Below are positions 37,501-51,315 of a stretch of DNA of 64,000 nt, one piece after another. The number at the start of each line of letters is the position of its first letter. Position 1 is the stretch's first letter. Origin of the DNA: Paragonimus westermani (taxonomy: Eukaryota > Platyhelminthes > Trematoda > Plagiorchiida > Troglotrematidae); contig QNGE01000116.1 of NCBI GenBank assembly GCA_008508345.1, positions 154,173 through 218,172 of the forward strand. The letters are read 5' to 3'. The translations under genes and the position numbers were made by a program. The notes under the pieces are model-generated. The model was not told the DNA's origin and made no database searches. It saw nothing but the letters and a program-made list of their open reading frames with translations.

Positions 37501-40500
37501 CTGTTCGGTCCAATCAATAACTCCTTGATCAGCACTTGTCGGCTTGGTTGAAGTTACTGTCTTCATTGAACAAACTGAGCATCGTCTCAACGTTGATTAA
37601 ACACGAAAACGCTTGAGTTTCATGAAAAAAGAGTCAACCAGTTTGCAGATACAGGCTCCCCACTGACTGCGACACAATGTCATGTCAGTGTTTCAAGCCA
37701 GCAGTGTGACTGGTTCCTTCCAACCATCAGTAGCCGCACAGAACAGTACGCCGTGCAACAGACGCACCACCGGCATACAGTGTACATGACCCAGCCCGCG
37801 AAGGCTGCACTGCTAGTGAGCTCTAATGAGAGCGGAATTCAAGTCCACTACGTCCTTTCGAAGTGGGTTAGCTGAAAGACATCTGAATGCTAGGGCTGCG
37901 ATCAGGTGCGGGTGATGTCCAATTTTGAATCAGTTTTTACTTGTTTGGATTCTTCCTGTTCTTCTTCGCCGTACATTCATTCTTATTTATTGCTCTGCTG
38001 TTTCTTGGCAATTGCCAGGACCATCGGCATCTCGGGCCGTTATACCCACTAGCACAGTTCAAAGCTGAAAATGATCATGATGGTGGTGGACATTTGGGTG
38101 TGCAGACTATCCCATAAACGTTCTTTGATTTGTCGACCTTTCTAATCCCCTATTTATATTCTTATAGCATTCCTTAGTAAGTTATACAGTAGGCTTAAAT
38201 TCGCATCAGTCGACCTTTTCTGGACAATATCTACTATGGTAGTCTGTGTCCGAGTGCGCTCAACTCAGCAAGATCAGCTGTTTCAACATGCAGCGCCTTT
38301 TCCAGGTACGCAAAACTTGCCGAGTTATGCCTATGCACTCTGAAAGATGCTTGCTTTAAAAAGAAATCCTAGTGGTGACAACGCTACCTACCCATCATGG
38401 GTTTCCAGATTTAAACTTGCTCTGCTCTGAGCACTGTCCTAACAGTTCAGTCTACATGTTCAGTCAACTTTCCCGCTTTTGTACCGTTAGGTTTTCTCTT
38501 CCACGCAACTTAGGGAGCCATATGTGGACTAAATAGGAGCAGTCGCGACAGCGAAGGCCGGGACGTTCAGCCATATGATTAGTAGTCGGGTGTCACTACC
38601 GCCGCATTCCCAGTGGCTGTTCAGTCGTTGTGACGCAGTGTCTCATGATACGTCACTTAATTTATCTTTAACTGGCCATTGATAAAGTTAACTCATCGTT
38701 TAATTTATTTTTTCGGAGTTGTACTCGCAGTTGGCGTTAATGCGGTCAGACATTGCACCCTCGGCTACTCCTGTTTAGACGTCTGGAATCATTATGTTTC
38801 TCTATAACATTATTTCCACATCTACATTGGAACAGAAATTTTCAACCCACCTTATCTCCTAATTGGTGATTGGTGACCAACCAGCGAGGTAAGGCTCTAT
38901 ATTAGGTGAGTATAAGTCGAAGCTGCCTTTGCTTATCCTCTGAGTGAATTTGCACGTTATGCTTCTAAATTGGAACAATTTTCTTCCGGGTTGATAGGTG
39001 AGCGCTGGCTTGTATGAAACGACCAATCGCGCTAATCCGATGGTTTATCGATTGGTTAGCCTAGTCTTTAGGTAGTAGGCAAGATGGCAATTGCCCACCA
39101 CGTTTTACTTGCGCTGCTTTTTTATATAGAAAATGTATTACCCAAACATCGTTCAAGGCAGACGGAAATTTGGTTCTTTGCTCATTTAGCTTTATGAAGA
39201 ATTTGCTCGGAATTAATACGTTTTTTTCGGAACTATAGGGTCTGTCGCGATGTCACTCGATTGTGACTATTGTGTACGATGTCGAATCATAGTTGTAACG
39301 GCTAAACCGTTTGTACTCCCTTGGAGGCGTTGGCGCCAGGTGAACACGGTGAGGAAAGTAGTTTTTTGTAGAACAAAACAATCCTTAATAATCTCTTCAC
39401 CAATTTCATATCGAATCTATACCCTGCGATAAGGTTGTACCTCCACCCTGTCTCATCGGTATAGCAGTGACAGGCTAACAAATGCTATTAGAAACCTGTA
39501 GACCATATACCATTGGAGAATAGCTTTTGTCAAAGCGAGTTATGTACAAAAGTATGGCAGAACCTCAAGAAGGCTATACGACCATCCCAGCTTGTCATGT
39601 TGCTTTCGGACTGAAGCGTAGTGTAGATCTCAGTTGTTTTGACCGTTAATTACACACCTATCGCCTAGCTAACACTACAGTCGTTGGGCTGCATTGTCAA
39701 TCGTCTGGATGTGGCACTTCGTTTCGCATTCACTCGATATGAACCGACCAACTTAGAAGATGGGAGACTTTAGCGCCCCCCGGATGTAACTAAACATCTT
39801 TTGGAGCAAATGCTGTCTTCCTGATTTATGGTACATAGATTGAGGCGTTGTTCCGTTGGTAAATTACAGTCGATTGGCGATCTGAAAAAATTATTGGTTA
39901 GAAAACTTTCCAGTGTCTGATTATGGAAATTGATGCTTTGAATTAAATAACGAGTTCACTCACACAAAAGACCAAGAGTGTCTCGTACGATTTCCATCCA
40001 TACCATTTCTAGTTCCTCTGTCTAGTTTTCTTTATTTATTTTGACCTTTTCGTAGGCTGTCGCGTACTGGGCCTCCCACTCGAGAGAAAATCAGAACGGA
40101 GTTCTGAGCGGCACTAAGCAATCTCAGTTTAATCGGAAAACAGCACCCTTTATGGGGGAACAGCAGTGTTTACGACTACGATTAAGCGACAGACTTTCTC
40201 GCGTTTTGATTGGCCAGTTTGTTGCTGTGTTGTCCCACGACCTTGTATCTAGCACCTCGGTTGTTCGACAAGGATACGCACTCAACGGCGATTGTTCGCC
40301 GTCTATGATTGGTTGGCACCAGTGTGACCGTAATTCCGTCTAACAGCTTGTGTGTGAACACTGATTGACTGGACCTTATCCAGTCAAGAAACTGCTTCAG
40401 TCCAAACCCATTACACGAGCCACAATACTTTCTACTCAGGCTCATGGTTGCTATGATGATTACTTGTATGATCAATGAACGTCTCTCATTAATGCATCGA

Positions 40501-41801
40501 CTGAAATCCACAATCTTTGTCCGAGGTTCGTTTCATTGAGGATGCCATCCATCGGTCGCATGCAGGTTACATTTAACTCTCAAGGTGATTGGCATCCACT
40601 TGACCTGTTGACTTTGGGTCATCACTTCAGCCTGAAGGCATAACACGCACACTAATTTTATCCTGGTCATTCGTTACGTTTTCTACAAAGTTCATCGGAA
40701 CAAAATGCAGTTGATTGCTTTCTAGCAGCATCTGTTCGTTTGCTGCGAGAACTAGTTGATTTGTTAATATGGGAGATACTAATGAACGATGGGGTCATAT
40801 GGTTTTATCGTATCAACTGGAAGTCCACATCGAACCATTTGGATGAAATCAACCGAGGCGCAGTTCTCACCTAGAGAATAAACTGAATCACCCCTACATC
40901 CGTCCTTTTTATTTCGCTGTGCGCAGCGCACTCGTCTTGCATGTCACATTGCCTTAATTTGGACTATTCGTAACTTGTTATTTTGAGTTCATGATGACAT
41001 ACAAGCGACTATTCTATCCATGCTCGAAAAGCCTGTTAGTGTCTAGCCTACGTGGTTTTTGGTACACACGGCGTTTAGCATCAAATGGCTGGTTGCATAG
41101 AACTTGAAAGCTGACATCGGCAACGATACGTCCGTGGTTTACACTGATGCTCAGCTGCCTTGCAACCATGAGAGGGGGGAGGGCAAACCTTCGTTTAATA
41201 AAGAACGAAGTAGGATGGATAGATTTTGATTCGTAAAATCTCTGTGCTCACCATGATGTCTGTATTTTTCAACTGAATAATCGACTTGCTGACGTAATGT
41301 GGTGGCATCTGCTCCCCACTTCATGAAATCCGGATGATTATCATTTTCCCTAACGGCTGCCTCCACAGGTTGTGTGTCGCAGGTCCCAGAGGGAGGAAAA
41401 TGGTCTGTGGTTCCTAACTTACTAGTGGCCGTCTTCGTTCTTTTCTTCCCAGTCATCCGCTGGTCAGCTGTCTTACACAAACACGCTAGGGGATCGTCCA
41501 AAGGAGTGCACGGCGCTGTAAACGTTAGGTTGACAGCTCTACGACAAGACCTGACATAAGTATCCTATCTGCTCATACTGCCGACTTCTCTGGTTGATTA
41601 CAGAATGTGTGTGATTGAGCACACATTGATAATCAGTTGTATCCTCGATCTTTAACGAAAATACTTCGCAGTCGAAAGGTAAAACTCTTAACTGTGGATA
41701 TGTAAATGAGACAAGTTCTGATCCCACAGATTTCTCTTGTTAAAGAGGATTTCTGATGGTTGGAAATAGTGGTGTTGTTGTTTGTAGCTCGGGTTGATTG
41801 T
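37501..41801. other. intron sequence, possible retrotransposon 3' tail only
   Basis: The 3' non-coding part of the 36.6-kb remnant may continue to about 38090, where GATCATGATGGTGGTGG resembles a decayed trinucleotide tail. The remainder shows nothing recognisable. A 116-codon minus-strand frame at 41501-41151 has no known domain. Confidence 0.35.
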
Positions 41802-41919
41802 TTTGGTATTGATATGTTCGCCGAGCTTGGCATTTAGGTTGCAAACGTTTCATCACCTCGCTTGGTGATGAAACTTTTGCAACCCAAATGCCATGCTCGG
41901 CGAACATATCAATACCAAA
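41802..41919. repeat. 56-bp-arm inverted repeat with a 6-bp loop
   Basis: Arms 41802-41857 and 41864-41919 pair without gaps (positions sum to 83721), with three mismatches and the loop TCGCTT. As RNA it would form a long, nearly perfect hairpin. The minus strand through it is open for 90 codons (42012-41740) and includes SEILFGIDMFAEHGI, which faintly resembles the C-terminal part of a retropepsin. The palindrome may therefore have arisen by inverted duplication of a short piece of an LTR element. Confidence 0.9.
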
Positions 41920-44900
41920 GAGGATTTCACTTGTTCTAGAAATATAACCTCCAGTTTCACATTGCTGTTCACAGTACAGCCTCCTAACTGTATTAACGGA
42001 TGCCGTGACCAACTGGCGTAGTTTATATGGTGGACAATTGTTGACCTGACCTGGGACAATCGAGACAGCTCAGTGCAGTTAAAATGGATGCAGTGAGAGC
42101 TACGCAGGAGCTTATTGAGTTATAGATGCCGTATCGTTGTCACCTGTTCGTTTTCAGACCGTAGGTACCTTGGTATGAGTTACTGATGTGTTTCTGTCGA
42201 TGAACATTATGGTGGTAATCAACCTGATATCACTTTAGAGTCTTAGATCACCGTTATCACTACAGTCTTGCGGCACCACTACGCTTTGATCATGTGGATG
42301 GCTGCGCAAAACGAGGTGGTGTCTAATAGTTTTTAAACGAAAGTTATCAACTGACAATACTGTTTTGTCAGCGTAGTCCAGACCGGTTATTTTCTCAGAC
42401 TTTATGGGTACCTCAGGCACTCTCGTCATTTTGTCCGTACCGTCCATGTGCGTGGTAGTAAGCAACACTGATGGATGCCGGCTTCGATGTGGAATTTGTC
42501 AGTTCTCCGCAGCCTTTCCTGAGTTGATGTATTAAGGTGAAACACAGACGCCGTGTTGACATTTTTGTCCGGTATAGCTCTTTGTCTATAAGAACCCAAA
42601 CCAATCGATTCAAACGTGCCACTGCTGTCGAGACCTATAGCGAGTGTTGACCGTGGGTTCATGTAAAGCTGTTCCGGGATTTGGCAAAAGGTGAAACGGT
42701 GCAGGCGTTAAGTAACCACGTCATTTTATCTATCAAAACGACCTACGAGAAAGGAGCTGAGATTGGGGTTTGTCATTTACTTGTTAGCTGGACAATCGCT
42801 GGAACGTTCTTCACATTACTTACCTTCTATGACTGAAAACGTCATCATTAAATTTGAATGTATTGAGGAACAGACTGCGGAACTGACCAACTTGACAGAT
42901 CGAAAAAACCGGCCGGTTAGTTGGACTTGTTTGATACTTAACATCACATATTTTCTTAACAATGTGTGATTATGATCCAGTACGGATGTGAGATAAAGTG
43001 GGAACAAGATCGTAAAAAGTACATTGGACCAGTGGTGATTGATAATCAGACTTAATCAGCAAATTCGGCAGTTTGACTACGATTGGTAAGGTAGTGGTGT
43101 AGGAGATCGATGGATGAGAGTTGAATGCTGAACTCGTGAATTTGAAGTATTGCCAAATATATCACTCTAGTCTAGAGGTCATGTGTGACCAGCTGTTGAG
43201 AATCTATCAAGCGATAAGAGAGTGAGATGAGCGGAACAGGCGAGAGCACCGTGGTTAGAACGTGAGTAACGGTAGCCAAATTGATTAGAGTCCGTGATGT
43301 TCATTTGAGCATCTTTTCAATTCTACGGACACATGAAATTGAGTGAACTTCACTGTCCTCTTTTTAAGTAATTGACTTGTTGCGCGCCGTCCTCTGGCAA
43401 TGAACAGTGTTGTGGTGTGTGAAACACCTAGTGAATAACTCCGTGTTTAGCATAAAGGCTGTTCACACTCCTTAAGAACGATTGATGATAAACAGTTCCT
43501 GGATTTCAGCCGGACATAAACGGCTGAGCCCCCAATGCGATGGGATGGATCAGCGGAAGGAGAAAACTCTGTGGTAGCTGAGATGAGATTATTCTTTATC
43601 TTGTTGAAATTTCGATTAGGCCGTTCGATATCGACAGCATGCGGCTTGACGTGAATTGACGACAACTTGCACACCTCAAGCTTTTCTGTCACTGACTTTG
43701 TTCGTAAAGAAATTAGACCAGTATTTAGCTCACTTAAATAATGATGAAGCCACTGGTGTAGATTCAAGCCGATTCACTCTATGATCGATCGACTCATGTC
43801 TGATAGGTACTGTCGGACTGACAAACCTGACCTCTGCTAGAAAGAAGACGCTGTTGTCATTTGTTATTCATCAGCTCTTGTTTTCAACCGCCCTACACAT
43901 ACACGCGTGGCTTTCCACTCTTTCTCTCTCAACCCCACTAACTGGGTCAACTGTCGCGTGTGTGTGCTACCCTAAATCGACGTTTGTCACCCCTTGCAAC
44001 ACTTTCACTGTGCTTTGTGAATCGTTCTGTCGACGACCTTGTTGCTGGTTTGACCTCACCCCATGTATACGTGCTTGTGTGCATGTGCGTGTTCGTATGT
44101 GTTCGTTCAGACTAGTCATCGGTCTTCGTGTGTGCGTTACTTCGCGTTCGCTCACGTATCACAGCGGCGTGTAAACCAAAGTTCCGTTCTTATCGGTCCA
44201 CTGCCTGACCTGTGTGTAACTACCGTTCTACTGTGTGTGTGAGCGCTCTATTTCCAGTACCGTCTATTTAGGTGCCTGATTACATTACTCTTCTCGTAAT
44301 CTGTCCCTTTATCGAGCTGCTTTATACCCCTTTGCCCTGGCCTCCTATTTAAGTTCTTCGGACTTGATCGTGTGCCTTCTGTGATCATTTGTAAGGCGTT
44401 TTCATCACGAAGACTTGACACCCGAAAAGACCAACTGTGTATACATTGATTAAGCATCCAACTGTTGCTGCCACTTATGCCGTACAGCACTCGCAACCGG
44501 TACGCTTCGATGGTGTACAAACTATCGCCTAATCACCCCGTGACTCACTGGTCGGTCAATGGGTTTCCCGTGTTTCACCAATAGTTTGAGCAGTGCGCTT
44601 CTATCCCCTCTGCTTCGTTCTAGCTTCCTTTTTCTGAGATTGATCATTCTTACCGACCGTCCCCTGCCTAGTCTTTAGGTGTTAGGTGATTCGCATGCCG
44701 TGCGTATGTGCACACACAACTTTATCCGTATCGACCTCTTCGGTCGTTCATCTAAGTTCTACTGACCTGACACACAATCTCAGTATACACAGGCATCCCA
44801 CTGTCTAGGCACCGGTCAGTCTTCGATAGTTCACTCCGGTGTTTTCTCGACGGTCCCTGTGGTGGCCATGTTCTGTCTAGCTGTTTTTCTGCAAGCTCCA

Positions 44901-47900
44901 TGTACGCGTCTGACTGACTTAGCTTGTCCGGTTGCATTTGCTGTCGCAGCTAATAGGCTAGTTGGCTAATTGGTGGTGTTGAACAACGTCTGTTGGGGGA
45001 CTGTTTCATGGTTGTCCTGTCGAAACTACCCCTTCAGTTGCTACGTGAGGTAGAAACGATCACCTTAAGCCTCGACAGCAGCAAGTAAGGAGATCGGGGT
45101 CGTTTCGTTCTCACGTTGGGCGCTCGGTGGGAAAGTGGGTGATAACTTTACGCTATTTCTCCAATGTAGCGCGAACTCCCTATGGAACATGAAAGTCGAT
45201 CATTCTAGAGGGGACGAATCTACTTTTGCCCAAATTTCGACTATTTAAAGTGTCATACATAGAGCTTATCGTAAAATGTCTTCCCACAGATTTAGTTTGT
45301 TTTTTTACCGGTAGAAAGATTGTGCGAAAAACAAGCTGACTTCGAGAAACTCACTTTCGCGTCGATTACCTCTTGTGAATTAATCAGTCAATATCCGGCG
45401 AGGAAACCCCAGTCAGCTCGATCCTATCCACCAATAAGGTGGTTTTAACAGTCTGACAATGTTGGCTCGGCACGACTGGCGTGTGCCTTAGTGGATAATC
45501 CAGTAGTGGCCAAGAAAGCTCAAGGGCTTGAATGAACATACTAGACGATGTTGTCGAATTGTAATTGTTTCAACCATCGCAATGTTTCGACGCCGCATTG
45601 TCTTTTGCTGTTTTCTGAACGCTTTGTAGATGACCCTAGGGTTAACGGTGCGATCCGTCTTCCACTGTAGCACTGACTATTGATTTTTCTTGCTTCCATT
45701 CTTTGTCGTTTACCCAGCCACCTCACCGCACGTTCAACCTATTCCACTTCACAGCACAACCTTTGAAAATTTAATGACTGAAACTACACGACTTGTGAAT
45801 AAACATGGCATATCGTCTTCTTGAACGACTATACGGGTGGTTTATTGCTATCATTTCTTCTGAATTAAGAATACGATTGAACCATGCTGGGCGCTGACTA
45901 CTTTCGGCAGCACACCGAAATTTTTTCCGGGCATGTAACACCAACTCATTCGCTGCTTCGGATACCTAGACAATTAGGCTGTCTTCGGCTACTTAAGTAT
46001 CCTATTTGGTAAAGTTTCCGTCGTCCACTTCAGCGTTTTACACATCAAAGGTTTCCAACGTTCAAGTAATGTGTTTTAAAAAACCGCTTAATATAACCTA
46101 TAAAAAGTTGTGTGCTCGTGGGTTGTATACCCAATTGGCAGCAGCAATAAGGAAACATTAAGAGGTCTTCATCAAATAACTGATCATTCATGTCCTTTCT
46201 TTATTCTACCGCATATTTGCACAGCACTGGTGCAGTTAAGATCTCGGGTGAACAGTCGACAACCAAACGGTGGTATCAACATCATATTCCGTTCTCTGGT
46301 TGTTCCGTGCGAGTAAGGTGGGATGTTGGCAGGTCGTCATACGCGCTAGCTCCTGTCTTGAGGCTTACCCGAAGCGTGACATTAACAGAGAACTGCGAAA
46401 AGTAAACCGAGAGTTGAACCGGATTGAGGAACTACTGATTTAGGCCCGCTTCAGTGATCAGTTTATGTGGATCACTAGTGTGAATTCACAACTGGGATGA
46501 TTGCGATTTCCTGCTCACGTATGGTTCAAAATAGCCGGGATTTGGACTGTGACACTTAGTTTTCATGATATCGACCATGACCTGAACATGTCTGAAACAT
46601 GATAATGAACCTGAAGGAAAGCTTAATATTGATGTTTGCTGCGATTGCTGTTTCTCAATATTGTTTTCGGTAGAATCTACACTCTGTGTTGTCGGGGCAG
46701 TCGCCAGTTTCCCGAAAATATTGTGCGATTAAGGCTAACAAAGTACGCTGGCGAGTGGCCTTCATAGTTGGTACGGTCATGCGCCACTTCGTCCTTCAAT
46801 CTTTGTGCCAAATCTCTGGCGCCCCATCTACGCGCCCCAACGCTCACATGCCTACATCCCGCCTACGTGCATCACTGTACTATTCGGCCCATCATTTGGT
46901 CCGCCTTTGAGTTGGCCTTCTGATTGGTCACAAACCCTTTAAATATGATCTGGTTTGTGACCGTGTTGTCCTCGGGTTGAGTGACACGAAGGATCTCTAT
47001 CCTGAGATCAGTCTTCCCTCTGTGTTCATGCGTTAGCCTCGGGTGGTTGGGTCGGGCGGGAAGTCTCGAACTAGTGCATATTCCTTGGTCCGTTGTTCGT
47101 TACCGTTGACAATCGTTCCGTTATACGTCGTCTCACCAACCGTTATTCCATTATCTGTTTACGTGCTCGTAGGACAAGCGAACCAGTTACAACATATGTA
47201 AAATCGTGCACTCGGGGCTTGTGTCCACTAAATCCTTTGACGAAAGCGTCTGGTAGACGGGACGGTGTGTAGATGTGTCTACGATTGACAGTGACAAGAT
47301 TATTCGCACTAGGTTCGGATAACAATTTTTGGAGACTTCTACAGCTGAGGCAGCTAACATTCACGTCCGGTTGAATAACACACCTTATCTGTTGTCGTTT
47401 TAGGGTAGCGCAGTTGCCAGCTAATGTTTACTCCTTGGTACACTCTCCATTGTGTGTGTTACTGCTGCGCGCTGCTCCGATGTTATGTTCAGTTCATTGG
47501 ACCAATCCCTGTTGGTTCCCCTATAATTTATTCGTCCGATGGCAAGTACGGTCAGCACTTCGTGTTTCGGTCACTGGTGTCAGTAGAACGGGGATAGGTG
47601 AACGTGAAAATCTATCTGGGATCAATATAATCAAGTTGGTTATCGAGTCTACTGTTTTCGAACGAGGAGCAGAAGAGAAAGATACTCTAGGCCGTTGTGT
47701 GTCTAGCCTACCCAGTCACCGATGCAAATCAATTGGATCGATGCGGGACCGCACGCCGTTCTTCCGAGAGATCGTAACTGTCGGTTCTGTTTACACCTTT
47801 TAGCTTCTCGCCTTCGATGGCCTCTACAACCAAACGTTCTTAGCATTTTCAAAATCAATTCCTCAAGCTTAACCCAATGCATGACCAACGGTTGCGGAAT

Positions 47901-50900
47901 CTTATTTTAGAAGGGTTTCTCAATTCACTTTCCGTATTCACTTAGTCCGTCATTTGGTCATCACGGAATTTCCCCACTGCAAACCTGTGAACAATCTACC
48001 CACTTTATATGGACCTTCTAGGTAACTTTTTATGCTGTCCCTTGTCATTTGTCTGGTTGTCGATTATTCATGTACTAATTCCTGATCGTTTGGGCTTATG
48101 TAGAGCAGTCAGGTCCTATGGACCAGTGAATTGACTATACTAGCGTAGTGACAAGTGGGCAGACATGTCGCCTAGCACATCAGCAACGCGCATGAGCCCA
48201 CGGTAACTAGAGTGGCGCTACTGTACTCTATGGACCGACCAATCTTGAAATGGTTTGTTTTTCATTGTGAAGTGTGTCTGACGGCTGGCTCGATCCTATT
48301 TTAGTGTTTTAAACTGAGCCAAATTTATAACCAGTTCGTCCGATTTGAGACACCCTGTGTCAGCAACAAACATTTTGAACGGTTTTCAAGTTACTATTTC
48401 TAGATCGGTTTCGAACATTTATTCTACACGTACGCTCCCATTCTGTCTTCATATTCAGAAATGATCGTAGCTGTCCTTATTGTCTCGTTGAAAATTGGCG
48501 GATCGTTTCGGTTGGTAGAAACTGCGTAGTCACGTTATTCGGTTGCACTTTGAGCAGGTTTTAACCCCTCTTGGGTGGTAGTCCTGCTGCTTCCCTCGTC
48601 ACTCGTCGTTTTCTTAACCGTTGATCACCACTTACGATCTCCTTCTCGATTATTTATTTTCAGTGACCGTGCATGTCAGCGTCGAGGTTGAGCTACGTTT
48701 AGCTTCTGGCGTTTGCCATCTCATAGACGACCTAAGTCAACCCCGACCCCAATCAGTAAGATTTCTACGGTATTTTCTATTGTTTGCTAGCTGACGGCGA
48801 TCTGTCATGAGCCTGTTGTGATCGTTTGAAAGCCTTCGAAAATTGTTCTAGACCAGAACTGCACGCTACTTGGCGTTTTCACTGCATCCGACATTGTGGT
48901 GTTGGTCGTGATATATTTACGGTCGGCAATGTGCACCTACTGAGACCGCACACAAAACACCACTCTATCGCAGATATCCACGCCAATCTCAGGCTCAAAA
49001 GCAGCTTTCGTCATTGTAACGGGGATTCTTTCTGTAAGATACGACATTCTCAGTAATTCTTTGTAAGCTTTCATCGTGAATCCCGTAAACCATCTACAAC
49101 ACTCGTCTTTTTAGGCCTGATCTCCAAAGCTCAGGCATCAAGCTAGTGAGCTTTGTTGCGTTGAGTGTACGGTCTCGTTTATCGCATCTTGATCGATAAG
49201 ACTCAATTTATGTCGGAGTTCGAAAGGCCACCGGATTGTGTGGTTGCCTTTCTATCCTCTCCACGTGGATGTGGACATGTGCTCGTTTGGAGATTGAGCG
49301 GTACATTGCGAATCGAGATACAGAGGCATTATCTCTCGTCAGTAGAACCCGTGCCGGAGCTGTTTTGTTTAAAATGCTCGTGGCGACTGCGTAGTGCATG
49401 TACGAGACAGCCGGTTTGAGTCTGCATGTTTATACGTACATTCCCAATTTTGAGCCACATCCGTGGGTACAGTTCTCGGGACTGCCGCTGATCCTAACTG
49501 ATTCTCGAACTGTTAGCTTACTAACCGAATTCAATCATGGGGTTAAAAAAGCACTACCATTGAAAGTTCATGGAAAAGAAGGACTAGCGTTCTTGTGGAT
49601 ACGAGCTTGCCATTGGCTGCTACACGCTGTCATGTGCTAGGGCATTTCTAACCAACGGCCGGAATGATCACATCTCCCAATCTGGCGGGGGACATCTCTC
49701 CACGTGTCCAACGGAGAAATCGGAACTTCCACTGCCCGTGATCATGTCAACGCTAGGCCACCGTATTTTTTCCATCTGTCAACAGCCTCTGAACAGTGCA
49801 CGTTACGACAGACGCTCCCTCAGCAGACAACAGACTTTGCTCAGCTAGCATATATTGTACATTTTTATTATCCCGGTCATCAGTCGTGGACTTGGAGAGT
49901 TTTCTACTACGCACTGATAGGCTGCCATGTTGCTCATACAGTGCCCATTTGGTACAGGCTATCCGACGAGGATGACGATGGTCGAAGGCACATGTACATC
50001 TTCTGCTCGAATAGGCCAACTCTCGGATCCGCAGAACAAGGCTGAACGCGTACACATTGTATACTCCCCTTCAATGGACACTTGAACGTTTTTGCAACGT
50101 CACAGATGACGAAGATTAGTTAATGCGCTGATTCGGGCTTTCAGTTCATCAATCCTGTGGCCATCCTTTTTGAGAACTAACTGTAAAATTGATTGGGGTC
50201 GGTCGGTTTCCACAATTAGTGGGCTTGCTTGTCGTTGGATATGAGAACCGGGACATCCGGTTATCTAGCGTAGCAACCATCAGGTTTACAATAAAGTTAG
50301 TAGAAAGTATTTCCATCATCTCGATCATGTAATTATCCTTATTCTGGAAGCAACTGCTGGTTGGTTGGCTCCTAGGTGTGTGTTAATCAGTCGAGACCGA
50401 CTTTTATTAGGAAGATGACATTCGATGTTTGTGTTCCGGCTCCACGGGCTCCCACTTTGCTTACCTTCACTGCTGTCATGTATAACTACTATACGTAACT
50501 GTTAATGTGACATGCTCCCGATAAAGTTCAGAGAAACATGACAAGCAGTGCACTATTTTGGCTTCATACGACGGGGGACACTGTAGTTCGTTTTTAGACC
50601 AATGGTGCGCTTGACACCGATTGTCATCCGATAGCATGCAACTGCGTTTTTTCATGCATTTCTTGTGACCATGAAAAAAACTTGTGGTTTCTCCTGTCAA
50701 TCGCATATGTTAATATCATTTCATGGTCTCCGTTGCCTACTGACACACTTGGTCAACACACGTGACCGTTCAGAGTTCGAAGCTCATATCATTCTAAAGT
50801 TAATTGAATTGTTCACCCGCATCTTAACGAAAATTACCTGGCTATATTTGACGTTTACGATCACGCTGGGTATCCTTACATCTGGACTGGCTTAATCTAT

Positions 50901-51035
50901 CACATTTTACCAGCGTGTCGAACAATGCGGGTGCCAGATGCTTCTGGTCCCTGTCGAACCATTTCTGAATGCGGGACTAGTCGTGGAATGTGTGTACGAA
51001 TGTGACTACATGAGGGTAGCAACAGACCCATGGTT
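41920..51035. other. 9.1 kb of intron, nothing recognised; strand-biased patches
   Basis: No gene or repeat family was recognised. Parts of 43,850-44,950 and 46,700-48,900 are rich in T and C and poor in A and G on the plus strand, giving long frames without meaning. The (GT)-rich stretches near 44,070-44,130 are imperfect. Confidence 0.4.
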
Positions 51036-51071
51036 AAGTGGAGTTTGTTCATTCTTTATTAAACTCCACTT
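51036..51071. repeat. short hairpin, 11-bp stem
   Basis: AAGTGGAGTTT (51036-51046) and AAACTCCACTT (51061-51071) are perfect complements around a 14-bp loop. It is short enough to be chance in 64 kb. Confidence 0.5.
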
Positions 51072-51240
51072 GGATGACCACAAAAACGTTTTTCGTTAGT
51101 GCTGGACCGTTTCTGGTCGTTGTGGTTTTCGAACAATACATTTTTAATCTTCACTTCAAAAGGTGCTTTGGCTTCCATGCCACCTATGCAGAGGTGGTTG
51201 ATACTGTCAGACCACCCACACCTAAGCAAGAACAGTCGAA

Positions 51241-51315
51241 CTGTCGGGTCTCGAACCTGAGGCCGTACGTTCGGTGTAAAGAAGCGTCATTACCGGTAAG
51301 CTACGTAGGGCTCCG
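51241..51315 (-). repeat. tRNA-like SINE head, minus strand
   Basis: On the minus strand, TAGCTTACCGG (51303-51293) fits a pol III A box, and GGTTCGAGACCC (51257-51246) fits a B box, about 35 bp apart. The arms do not complete a cloverleaf that I can trust, so a tRNA-derived SINE or decayed tRNA pseudogene is proposed. Confidence 0.45.

Noticed and set aside
41151..41501. 116-codon minus-strand frame with a polar, Gag-like look
   Set aside because: No capsid or zinc-knuckle motif and no adjoining pol in the same orientation at a sensible distance.
45480..45545. A-box-like GTGCCTTAGTGGATAATCC suggesting another tRNA-like SINE
   Set aside because: No B box at suitable distance.
47414..47803. 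129-codon open frame on the plus strand
   Set aside because: Lies in a pyrimidine-rich patch that lacks stop codons by composition; no family resemblance.
51036..51071. 11-bp-stem hairpin as a microRNA or terminator
   Set aside because: Far too short for a metazoan microRNA precursor, and such stems are expected by chance in 64 kb.
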